This document shows positions 1 through 6,430 of a DNA stretch of 9,494 bases, one piece after another; position 1 is the first letter of the stretch; each line of letters begins with the position of its first letter. Under the pieces are notes generated by a model. The model was not told the origin of the DNA, did no database searches, and worked only from the letters and a program-made list of their open reading frames with translations. Source of the stretch: Deltaproteobacteria bacterium (lineage in GTDB: Bacteria; Desulfobacterota; Desulfobulbia; Desulfobulbales; VMSU01). The DNA is taken from the NCBI GenBank assembly GCA_024274995.1, contig JAJSAA010000247.1:1-9494 (forward strand), written 5' to 3'. The position numbers and the translations under genes were made by a program.

Positions 1-1
1 C

Positions 2-388
2 ATAATTAATCAAAGGAATTATTCTGTTTTTGACCAATATTGCTTATTGCCTAAATGCCAATGTACCTGTTCTACTTTAACATTAATGCCATTTGACTTA
101 ACGAGAACGAATAATGAAGAGTTATGCTCAGTGGAAGTTGAAGCAAGAAAGGACAATGGAAAAACATAAATGGACTTTTGTGTAAAATATCGCCAGAAAC
201 TTTTATAAATGCTGTAGAGCAACAAGTGGATAGTTTTGACAAAATTTTATATAAAAGGCATTTACGCTCATCGTAAAAAGAAACATTTTAGGGCAAAAAC
301 CACACTTGAGGTTCCAATAGTTGGCAGGAATAGTCCTTGCCCCTGTGGAAGTGGTAAGAAATACAAAAAATGCTGTCTAAACAAATGA
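2..388 (+). pseudogene. Broken SEC-C motif protein gene, 5' end outside the window
   Basis: The plus strand encodes a recognisable SEC-C tail: bases 323-376 read GRNSPCPCGSGKKYKKCC, followed by LNK and a TGA stop at 386-388. SEC-C is a small zinc-binding motif (Cys-X-Cys...Cys-Cys) found at the C-terminus of SecA and of many uncharacterised proteins. Upstream, the same frame is open from base 2 to 166 and has a Cys-rich stretch (YCLLPKCQCTCSTL) typical of the N-terminal part of such small SEC-C proteins, but it then hits TAA at 167-169. The bridge lies in another frame (142-273: SPETFINAVEQQVDSFDKIL, then YKRH), closed by TAA at 274-276. The SEC-C frame is open only from 218. At least two frame changes are therefore needed, or three single-base insertions if HKWTFV at 165-182 also belongs. 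No reading frame spans the gene. It is probably a decayed gene, though sequencing error is possible. Its function is unknown. Confidence 0.7.
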
Positions 389-646
389 AGTAAAGCTTAC
401 ATTTGGTGGACACAAAAGCGCTAACGAATAAGGTTATATTGTGGTTCGTTTCTCACACAATATAACCTTATTCATTTGTAACAGCCCAGAGTTTAGGGCA
501 ATTTACAGTCAGACCTAAACAATTACATTCATTTTAGCATTACAACCAATAAGTAGACACCCAAAAGCCCTAATCCATAGCACATTTAGTGGGCGTTCAA
601 AAAAACATCTTACCAATATTGTGCTGATATTTTACAGAAAAGCAGC
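389..646. other. AT-rich intergenic spacer between convergent genes
   Basis: This spacer separates the broken plus-strand SEC-C gene from the end of the minus-strand glycosyltransferase operon, so both flanking genes point into it. It holds an 18-bp perfect stem-loop (426-473), a 7-bp inverted repeat GTTTAGG/CCTAAAC (491-497 and 514-520) and an imperfect direct repeat (406-424 and 553-573). A run of seven A (599-605) would read as a T-run on the minus strand downstream of the GT2 gene, but no convincing hairpin precedes it. I see no supportable coding gene, RNA gene or complete insertion sequence here. Confidence 0.5.
426..473. repeat. Perfect 18-bp inverted repeat (stem-loop), possible bidirectional terminator
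   Basis: The left arm GAATAAGGTTATATTGTG (426-443) is the exact reverse complement of the right arm (456-473), with a 12-base loop. It lies 38 bases after the SEC-C stop codon and between convergent genes, where a bidirectional transcription stop would be expected. However, the stem is AT-rich and neither strand has a clear T-run after it (plus strand continues ATTTGTA, minus strand GTTAGCGCTTTTG). It could instead be a palindromic repeat element or the remnant of a mobile element. The structure is certain, the role is not. Confidence 0.6.
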
Positions 647-1540
647 TTAATCCCCAGACAAAAATATTTTCCCAGTCAAACCATGCCACAACCCTCGCAG
701 ATAGGCCAGGCTCAGCGCCGGTTTTTTTCTCATAATACCAAACACCACAATAGCCCCCGGTACTTTTACACACAAATTAAAAAGCATGTAGACAAAATAA
801 TGATACCAGGTCGCCCAACGTCCCATGAAGCGTATTCTATTTCTGGAAAAAAAATAGACATAAGATGCAGTTTGAAAACCAACGGAAGAAGATACTGCGT
901 GCAGAACCTGCGATTCCGGCACATAGACAACAGACATACCTGCGCCTAAAAAACGTTGGCAATAATCGATATCTTCGTAGTATAAAAAATATCCCTCATC
1001 CATCATCCCCACTTCACGTACCGCCTCAGCCCTAAGCAAAATCGCACAGCCAGACAAACAGGGCATTTTCTGCACCCTGCCCCGCCCATCGTTACGTCCA
1101 TCAAAAATCTGTACCGGCCCCCCCAGCCACCAGTTCATTTTTGCCCCGCCGTACCATACCTCTCTATTTTTATTATCATAGAGGATCTTGGGCCCGGCCA
1201 AGGCGATACGAGGATCAGTCATCACTTTAAGCAGAGGCGCTAAGAAATCATGCTCGGCTCTTGTATCAGGATTTATAAGCTGAATAAAATTATAATTATG
1301 TTCCAGGCTATAACGGATACCGGCATTACAGCCTGCGGCAAAGCCAGAATTTTCACCGGATCGCAGAAAAACCACGTCAGGATGATTACAAACAATATAT
1401 TCTTTCTCGTTCACCCCACTGTTATCAACCACAATAAAACAGAGTTCAGCGCAGGTGATATACTCTTTGAGACTGGCAATGCACCGACAAGTCAACTCAT
1501 GACAGGCGTAATTAACTATTACAACTCCGACCTTAGACAT
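647..1540 (-). CDS. GT2 family glycosyltransferase, rhamnosyltransferase-like
   Basis: This 297-residue protein is a typical GT-A fold, family 2 glycosyltransferase of the WbbL/rhamnosyltransferase kind, which transfers a sugar from a nucleotide donor onto a growing surface polysaccharide at the cytoplasmic face of the inner membrane. Visible signs are the N-terminal strand VGVVIVNY (4-11), VDN at 38-40, NSGFAAGCNAG (64-74), NPD at 90-92 as the metal/nucleotide-binding DXD equivalent, SGC at 163-165, and the acceptor-site block DEGYFLYYEDIDYC (181-194) with the catalytic ED pair. His214 sits in the usual VLHAVSSS segment. Residues about 247-270 are hydrophobic and could anchor it to the membrane. 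The ATG overlaps the stop of the preceding GT4 gene by 8 bases, so the two are probably translationally coupled. A weak GGGA lies 7 bases before the ATG. It ends the operon. Family is sure; the sugar and acceptor are not known. Confidence 0.95.
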   Translation of the reverse strand: MSKVGVVIVNYACHELTCRCIASLKEYITCAELCFIVVDNSGVNEKEYIVCNHPDVVFLRSGENSGFAAGCNAGIRYSLEHNYNFIQLINPDTRAEHDFLAPLLKVMTDPRIALAGPKILYDNKNREVWYGGAKMNWWLGGPVQIFDGRNDGRGRVQKMPCLSGCAILLRAEAVREVGMMDEGYFLYYEDIDYCQRFLGAGMSVVYVPESQVLHAVSSSVGFQTASYVYFFSRNRIRFMGRWATWYHYFVYMLFNLCVKVPGAIVVFGIMRKKPALSLAYLRGLWHGLTGKIFLSGD

Positions 1541-2660
1541 TCTCAGATCCCAAAACAGATTGATACACCTTATATGTCAACTCAGCACTCTTCTGCCAGG
1601 AAAAATTCCTGGCTCTCGCTCGTCCCTTACGACGTAAGTCATCTGCAAATTCTGAGCTAACAATCACCTGCCGCATCCCCTCACAAATAGCTTCAACACT
1701 GTAAGGATCAATCATTACAGCGGCATCACCAACCACCTCGGGCAATGATGATGTGTTTGATGTCACCACCGGGGCACCACAAGACATCGCCTCAAGCACA
1801 GGCAAGCCAAAGCCCTCATACAGGGATGGCCAGACAAAAAGGTCACAAGAAGAATAAAGGGCAGTAAGTTCTAAATCTGAAACCGGGCCGGAACAAATGA
1901 TATCGTTCATAACTCCATCACCCTTTAACTCCGGCAAATCTGCCATCCAGCTGTTAGGCCCAGCCAGAACTAATTTATGCGGTATACCACGCTCCTTTTG
2001 TAACTGCCTGAAAGCCCGCACGACTCGACCAACATTTTTGCGGGGATGAATAGCCCCCACATAGAGTATAAAATTTTCTTTAAGATCAAAACGTTGCCGA
2101 AAACCAGCCATCTCCCGCGCCCTCTGAGCGACTGGACATGAAAAATCTACCGCCAGCGGCACTACTGCGACTTTATCCTCTCTAACTTTTAGAATCGAGC
2201 AAATATCTTTTTTGGAATTTTCAGAGACAGTAATAATCTTTGCCGCTTTTTTAGAAGCATAGTCGAAATATAAACGCTGATAAGCCCCATGCGCCCCCCG
2301 AAATGACTCAGGGATAAGAAAGGGTGTCATATCATGGATAGTTACCACAACTGGGGTACGCCCAAACAAAGAGACGATATTATTGGTGTGGTGAATTAAA
2401 TCAGGGCGCTGCCGATGATTCGCTATTGGTACGCAAAGATGCGGGAAAAGAAACTGATCCCATATCATTGGCGGGATTATGAAAGGAGCCGGCATCTGCG
2501 CCTGACGAACTATGGCAGGCAGTTGCGGATGCGGGCTGTTACTATAAAGCAAATACTCATTTTCTGGATGGAGAGTTAGAAGTTCCTGTAGTATCCGGAA
2601 TGCCACTCTTCTGGCTCCGCCAAGTTTGTGGCTCCAGCCAATTTCGGTGGCAATTTTCAT
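1533..2660 (-). CDS. GT4 family glycosyltransferase, mannosyltransferase-like
   Basis: This is a GT-B fold retaining glycosyltransferase of family 4, 375 residues from the chosen start. The N-terminal domain has the acceptor-side glycine loop (KLGGARRVAF, about 12-21) and TIHDMTPF (107-114) with the usual His-Asp pair. The C-terminal domain has YVGAIHPRKNVGRVV (200-214) and the donor-binding EX7E motif in PSLYEGFGLPVLEAM (278-292; the two Glu are 282 and 290). SSLPEVVGDAA follows, as in WbaZ/mannosyltransferase B-like enzymes. The product would add a sugar such as mannose to a lipid-linked glycan in the cytoplasm. I chose ATG at 2660 because it starts MKIATEIGW and has AAGGCG about 10 bases upstream. 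An in-frame TTG at 2684 would add eight residues and overlap the preceding gene, but has no ribosome site. The gap to the preceding GT4 gene is 5 bases and it overlaps the following GT2 gene by 8 bases, so one operon is likely. Confidence 0.94.
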   Translation of the reverse strand: MKIATEIGWSHKLGGARRVAFRILQELLTLHPENEYLLYSNSPHPQLPAIVRQAQMPAPFIIPPMIWDQFLFPHLCVPIANHRQRPDLIHHTNNIVSLFGRTPVVVTIHDMTPFLIPESFRGAHGAYQRLYFDYASKKAAKIITVSENSKKDICSILKVREDKVAVVPLAVDFSCPVAQRAREMAGFRQRFDLKENFILYVGAIHPRKNVGRVVRAFRQLQKERGIPHKLVLAGPNSWMADLPELKGDGVMNDIICSGPVSDLELTALYSSCDLFVWPSLYEGFGLPVLEAMSCGAPVVTSNTSSLPEVVGDAAVMIDPYSVEAICEGMRQVIVSSEFADDLRRKGRARARNFSWQKSAELTYKVYQSVLGSENV

Positions 2661-2665
2661 AAACT

Positions 2666-3823
2666 TTACGCCTTGACCCCACAACTTGACTGTAAAATTT
2701 CAAAAAATTCCCGCCCAAGAGCTTCAGGGGTAATACGTGGACGTAAATCACGATACAAGCTCTGTCGATTTACCATACTTGCAGTTTTACAACTACGCTG
2801 AATAGCTCGCGCTAAATCCTCTGGTGCTGCAGGTGGAACCAGAACTATTCCAGGATGCCCCTCACCTACCAGCTCTCGAATGGCAGGTGACTCCATAGTA
2901 ATTATCGGACAACCAGCGGCAATGGCCTGAAATACCTTATTAGGAATAATCAGCCTTGCCTTTGCGGTATCGCCTAATACCCCAATGCAAACATCAGCTG
3001 TAGTCAACCAATCCCTTAGCTCTTCATAATGTACCCACTCAAGCCAAGTAATCCGGCTCTTTTGCCAGCCCGCCAACTCCTGTTTAATAGCCTCAGCCTC
3101 TTGTCCATGACCAATAAGAATCCACTCTACATCCTCATCCTCCAGCAGTTTGGCGGCCTGAATTACTGTTTTCACACCATGTAAAGGGCTAAACTGTCCG
3201 TAAAATAGCACCCTACAGGTATCCGACTGTTGTTTGTTTCTGGAAGCAGCGTTACCGGCGGGAGTAAAAACATCGGTTTCGGCTCCCACCAAGACACATT
3301 TCACCTTTTCACGAGGTAGTTTAAATGTCTCAACGAAATAACAGCCATGAGCCTTGGTGTCCAAAATAATAGTATCGGCCAGGCGGCAGGCCAGCCACTC
3401 CAGGATAAACAGGAGCCAGGCCAATGGATTATAACGCCCGACTATCTGCCGATCTTCCACCACGGTATTGTATAAAGACAAAAAGGCATCCCAACAAATT
3501 GGAACACCTTTCAGTTTGGCAAATGGCCATATAAAAAAAAGGTCGAGATGCCCCATGTATCCTACGACCAAACAATCATGTGCTGGTAAGCGCCAATATT
3601 CAGCAATCAGAAAGGGGTAGCACCATAGCCACCTGAACAGCAAAATGGCCTTTGACAACCAGCCTGAAATTTGACTTTTATCCTTAATCCCATCCCACAG
3701 GGCACTATGGCATTCAATCACCTCAACATTCGCCGAGCGCAGTCCAGCCAACAAAATTCTATTTCGCGGTTTACCTTTATCATAGGTTCCCCAATACACA
3801 ACACTCAGCATGGCAAGGCTCAT
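2666..3823 (-). CDS. GT4-like glycosyltransferase with atypical donor motif
   Basis: This 385-residue protein is a GT-B glycosyltransferase, probably GT4. The N-terminal domain starts LSVVYWGTYDKGKPRNR with the hydrophobic first strand, and residues about 59-75 and 132-146 are hydrophobic and Trp-rich, suggesting peripheral membrane contact. The C-terminal domain has VLFYGQFSPLHGVKTVIQAA (205-224), LIGHG (236-240) and GVLGDT...IPNKVFQAIAAGCPIIT (281-309). The last block is the donor-binding region. The usual EX7E pair is not conserved: the second Glu is replaced by Gln299 and no Glu stands at the first position, as in the 'IPNKV' subgroup of the family. It is the first gene of the glycosyltransferase trio, 103 bases after the sensor kinase, and probably acts on the same cytoplasmic glycan intermediate as its neighbours. 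The start is uncertain: ATG at 3823 (MSLAML) and ATG at 3811 (MLSVVYWG) are both possible and neither has a strong ribosome site. Substrate is unknown. Confidence 0.92.
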   Translation of the reverse strand: MSLAMLSVVYWGTYDKGKPRNRILLAGLRSANVEVIECHSALWDGIKDKSQISGWLSKAILLFRWLWCYPFLIAEYWRLPAHDCLVVGYMGHLDLFFIWPFAKLKGVPICWDAFLSLYNTVVEDRQIVGRYNPLAWLLFILEWLACRLADTIILDTKAHGCYFVETFKLPREKVKCVLVGAETDVFTPAGNAASRNKQQSDTCRVLFYGQFSPLHGVKTVIQAAKLLEDEDVEWILIGHGQEAEAIKQELAGWQKSRITWLEWVHYEELRDWLTTADVCIGVLGDTAKARLIIPNKVFQAIAAGCPIITMESPAIRELVGEGHPGIVLVPPAAPEDLARAIQRSCKTASMVNRQSLYRDLRPRITPEALGREFFEILQSSCGVKA

Positions 3824-3926
3824 TTCTGATTAGACTGCTCTTCACCTTTTGCTTCACGCCTAAGGTAATCCAATATCAATTTTCTTAACCCGTACCAAAA
3901 ACTTTTCAATCAGACGGCAATAAAAA

Positions 3927-5501
3927 TTATTTGTAACTGTCAAGAACCTGACGTAGCTTCTTGATTAAAATAGTCGGAGTCAACGGTTTCTGAATATAGT
4001 TAATATCAGGATCAAGAATGCCGTGACGAGCAATAGTGTTTTCGGTATAACCGGATATAAAAATTGTTTTTATGGCCTGGTTATCTCTGCTGACCTTATC
4101 AGCAAGCTCCTTACCGTTCATCCCCGGCATAATTACATCGGTCAGGAGAAGATCAATTTTTTCAGGTGTTGTCTGGATAAGACGCAAGGCATCGGCACCA
4201 CATGAAGCTTCAAGACATGTGTAACCAAAGGGCTCAAGGGTATCGATGATCAAACGGCGGATTAAGGGCTCATCGTCGACTATAAGAATGGTCTCCGTAC
4301 CAATAGACAGACTCTCGCCTTTTTCGGCCACCGGTTCCACGATTAACTGACTGCTGGCCGGGAAATATATTTTGAATGTGGTTCCCTTGCCAATCTCACT
4401 ATAGGCAAAAATATGCCCATTGTGCTGTTTTATTATCCCATATACGGTAGAAAGGCCAAGCCCTGTCCCTTTACCCTGTTCTTTGGTGGTAAAAAATGGA
4501 TCAAATATATGTTCAATAGCATCACGGCTTATGCCTTCGCCAAAATCAGTCACGGACATCATAACATACTCCCCAGCCTCAGCCTCTGGATGCGCCCTGG
4601 CGTATTCCTGATCAAAAGTGACGTTTTGCGTTTCAATGATTAAACGGCCGCCGCAGGGCATGGCATCCCGGGCATTTACAATTAGATTCATCATAACCTG
4701 CTCAATCTGTCCCTGATCGGCGTCCACAACATCGCACGTCGCATCCATTACTGTCGTTATTATGATATCCTCGCCAATCATTTTACCAAGCAGCTTGCTG
4801 ATTTCCTGAATAATTTTATTTATAGAAACCGGCTTTTTGTCCATTACCTGCTTCCTGCTGAAAGCCAGTAACTGGCGGGTGAGGCCAGCGGCCTTCTCAC
4901 CGGCGCTGCGAATGATTTCAATCTCCCCCCGAAATGGGTCGTTATCGGCCATTCCCATAAGCACCAGCTCACTATATCCAATAATCGTAGTCAGTATATT
5001 GTTAAAATCATGGGCTATGCCTCCCGCCAAACGGCCGATAGATTCCATTTTTTGAGCCTGCCGGAGCTGATCTTCAAGTATTCTCTTTTCTTCAATCAAT
5101 TTGCGCCCTGTGGTCAGATCATGCAGGCTCATGAAGATACTCAAGACTTTACCGTTTTCATCCCGCGCCACTTTAACAATAATTTCCAATGGCACACCAG
5201 CAGGATTATCAGAGTCATCAGCCTCCATAATAATTACCGCATCCTTTTTTGCCTCCTGCGCCTGGCAGACGGGGCAAGGCTCTAATTCCCCTTGTGGATG
5301 AACTATGTCTGTTATATGCCGCCCTATTGCTTTATCCGGCGTACTCACGGTCATCTTATAAAAAGCCTTATTGGCCCGAATAAGCATGCGGTCAGTATCA
5401 AGTATATATACGGCATCAGCGGATGAATCCATAGCCGCCCCCCACTCGGCCTCATGGCGGGAACGTTCCTCAATCAATTTTTTATTGATTTCTTTTTTCA
5501 T
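3927..5501 (-). CDS. Soluble PAS hybrid sensor histidine kinase with C-terminal receiver domain
   Basis: This 524-residue kinase has no membrane segment, so it senses a cytoplasmic signal. Order of domains: short charged helix (1-20); PAS domain (about 21-130) with a CPVC pair (Cys76, Cys79); HisKA dimerisation domain with the phospho-acceptor His164 in GGIAHDFNNIL (160-170); HATPase domain with N-box NLIVNARDAM (Asn276), G1 DFGEG (319-323), F-box DPFFTTKEQ (334-342) and G2 GKGTGLGL (343-350); then a receiver domain with acidic DDE (409-411), phospho-acceptor Asp455 in LTDVIMPGMNG, Ser483 and Lys505. All catalytic residues are present. There is no DNA-binding output, so the phosphate must pass to another protein not in the window. 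The ATG at 5501 has GGGG six bases upstream. A perfect 16-bp palindrome lies just before that site. It sits between the sucrose genes and the glycosyltransferases, with gaps of 67 and 103 bases, and might control either; this is not shown by the sequence. Confidence 0.96.
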   Translation of the reverse strand: MKKEINKKLIEERSRHEAEWGAAMDSSADAVYILDTDRMLIRANKAFYKMTVSTPDKAIGRHITDIVHPQGELEPCPVCQAQEAKKDAVIIMEADDSDNPAGVPLEIIVKVARDENGKVLSIFMSLHDLTTGRKLIEEKRILEDQLRQAQKMESIGRLAGGIAHDFNNILTTIIGYSELVLMGMADNDPFRGEIEIIRSAGEKAAGLTRQLLAFSRKQVMDKKPVSINKIIQEISKLLGKMIGEDIIITTVMDATCDVVDADQGQIEQVMMNLIVNARDAMPCGGRLIIETQNVTFDQEYARAHPEAEAGEYVMMSVTDFGEGISRDAIEHIFDPFFTTKEQGKGTGLGLSTVYGIIKQHNGHIFAYSEIGKGTTFKIYFPASSQLIVEPVAEKGESLSIGTETILIVDDEPLIRRLIIDTLEPFGYTCLEASCGADALRLIQTTPEKIDLLLTDVIMPGMNGKELADKVSRDNQAIKTIFISGYTENTIARHGILDPDINYIQKPLTPTILIKKLRQVLDSYK

Positions 5502-5513
5502 AATCGTCCCCAG

Positions 5514-5529
5514 GTAATATTAATATTAC
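5514..5529. promoter_or_regulatory. Perfect 16-bp palindrome upstream of the sensor kinase gene, candidate operator
   Basis: GTAATATTAATATTAC is its own reverse complement over all 16 bases. It occupies the 67-base gap between the fructokinase stop and the kinase ATG, ending 2 bases before the GGGG ribosome site. This position suits a repressor operator or a local RNA fold that hides the ribosome site. It also contains TAATAT hexamers like a -10 box, but I cannot find a matching -35 at proper spacing. An AT-rich palindrome can arise by chance, so the role is a guess. Confidence 0.42.
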
Positions 5530-5568
5530 AGGTTCGTCATCTCCGCCATATAAAGAACAATGCCGATT

Positions 5569-6417
5569 TTAAAGAGCCGTGGCCCCCGGTCTGGCCGCCA
5601 CTTCACTACCCAGGAGATTGGCCGCGCTTAAACATTCCGCCCAGGGCTGTTCCGCCATGAAACCGTTAATAAAGGCGGCAAAAAAAGCATCTCCAGCCCC
5701 CACCGTATCCACCACCTTGACGGTAAAGCCAGGGTGTTCCACAAACTCGTTGCCGCTCAGCAGCCAGCCGCCGCCCGCCCCAAGGGTAACCACCAGAACC
5801 CCGATCTTAAAGCGTTGCGACAACTGCTGTCCCGCCTCCTCGCGCCTTCGGCCGTTAAAGCCATACCAGGCGGTAATCTTTAGAAATTCCTCCTCATTCA
5901 TCTTGACCATATAAGAGGCGGCCATGGATTCTTCCACCAGTTTTCTAATCGTGAAGGGCGGCCGTAAATTGACATCATAGAAACAGAGCTCGGCCCGGTG
6001 CCGCAGAGAATCAATGGTCGCCCGGCTCACCGCCCCCCTCTGCCCGAGAGTGCCAAAGAGGAGACAAAAGGGCGGCCCCGCCGTCAGAGGCTCGGTCTCG
6101 GCGTAGATTATATTGTCCCAGGCCGCCGGTTCCCGAATCTCGAAATGGGGTTCATTATGTTCATCAAGGCGGACATCGACCTGACCAGTAGGTAAATGCT
6201 CATCTACCTGAATACCGGCCGCAGACACCCCCAGGGCGGCTATCTGGTGCCGGGCCGCTTTGCCGAGACGATCATCACCCACCCGGCTGATCAGACTTAC
6301 ATCCCGGCCCAGGTTCTGCAGATGACAAGCGGCGTTCAAGGGCGCGCCGCCCAACACCTCCCGATCCGGGAAGATGTCCCATACCGTTTCACCGATGCTG
6401 ATAATCCTGCTCACCAT
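5569..6417 (-). CDS. frk: PfkB family carbohydrate kinase, probable fructokinase
   Basis: This 282-residue ribokinase/PfkB family enzyme would phosphorylate fructose to fructose-6-phosphate with ATP in the cytoplasm. Seen in the sequence: N-terminal ISIGETVWDIFP (6-17); the sugar-binding GGAPLNAACHLQNLG (23-37), corresponding to PfkB signature 1; FYDVNLRPPF (146-155); and signature 2 DTVGAGDAFFAAF (237-249), with the anion-hole GAGD and catalytic base Asp243. The length is slightly short for the family (about 300). The specificity for fructose is inferred from position: it follows sucrose synthase by 13 bases, and fructose is the free product of sucrose cleavage. A PfkB kinase is a known companion of bacterial sps/spp/sus genes. 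The ATG at 6417 is favoured by an excellent GAGGAGGT placed 5 bases upstream. The membership in PfkB is sure; another sugar substrate cannot be excluded. Confidence 0.93.
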   Translation of the reverse strand: MVSRIISIGETVWDIFPDREVLGGAPLNAACHLQNLGRDVSLISRVGDDRLGKAARHQIAALGVSAAGIQVDEHLPTGQVDVRLDEHNEPHFEIREPAAWDNIIYAETEPLTAGPPFCLLFGTLGQRGAVSRATIDSLRHRAELCFYDVNLRPPFTIRKLVEESMAASYMVKMNEEEFLKITAWYGFNGRRREEAGQQLSQRFKIGVLVVTLGAGGGWLLSGNEFVEHPGFTVKVVDTVGAGDAFFAAFINGFMAEQPWAECLSAANLLGSEVAARPGATAL

Positions 6418-6422
6418 AACTT

Positions 6423-6430
6423 ACCTCCTC
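6423..6430 (-). promoter_or_regulatory. Strong ribosome binding site of the fructokinase gene
   Basis: The minus strand reads TAAGAGGAGGTAAGTTATG: the sucrose synthase stop codon (TAA), then GAGGAGGT, then 5 bases, then the fructokinase ATG. This near-perfect anti-Shine-Dalgarno match fixes the fructokinase start and suggests that it is translated efficiently straight after sucrose synthase from the same transcript. It is much stronger than the sites seen before the other genes here. Confidence 0.75.

Noticed and set aside
19..225. Minus-strand open frame of 68 codons over the SEC-C region
   Set aside because: It lies opposite the Cys-rich coding stretch of the SEC-C gene, has no recognisable motif and is best explained as a shadow frame.
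418..482. Possible integron attC site: the stem-loop begins near GCGCTAAC beside a SEC-C gene, a protein type sometimes found in cassettes
   Set aside because: The outer bases do not match the RYYYAAC / GTTRRRY boxes, the far end reads TTTGTAACAG rather than a matching GTTR box, and no integrase or second site is visible.
529..585. Minus-strand micro-ORF for an 18-residue hydrophobic peptide (MCYGLGLLGVYLLVVMLK)
   Set aside because: It resembles a single membrane segment, but there is no ribosome site before the ATG and AT-rich spacers often give such short hydrophobic frames by chance.
599..605. T-run on the minus strand as an intrinsic terminator of the glycosyltransferase operon
   Set aside because: Only the short palindrome CAATATTG lies before it; there is no G+C-rich hairpin next to the T-run.
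2661..2684. Upstream TTG start for the second GT4 gene (adds MWGQGVKF)
   Set aside because: The extension overlaps the preceding gene, has no ribosome site, and the ATG at 2660 begins exactly at the conserved first strand of the fold.
3824..3926. Promoter or terminator between the sensor kinase and the first glycosyltransferase
   Set aside because: A TTGAAA-like hexamer and the 7-bp pair TCTGATT/AATCAGA (3825-3831, 3908-3914) are visible, but there is no convincing -10 box at proper spacing and the inverted repeat spans 76 bases, so neither call is supported.
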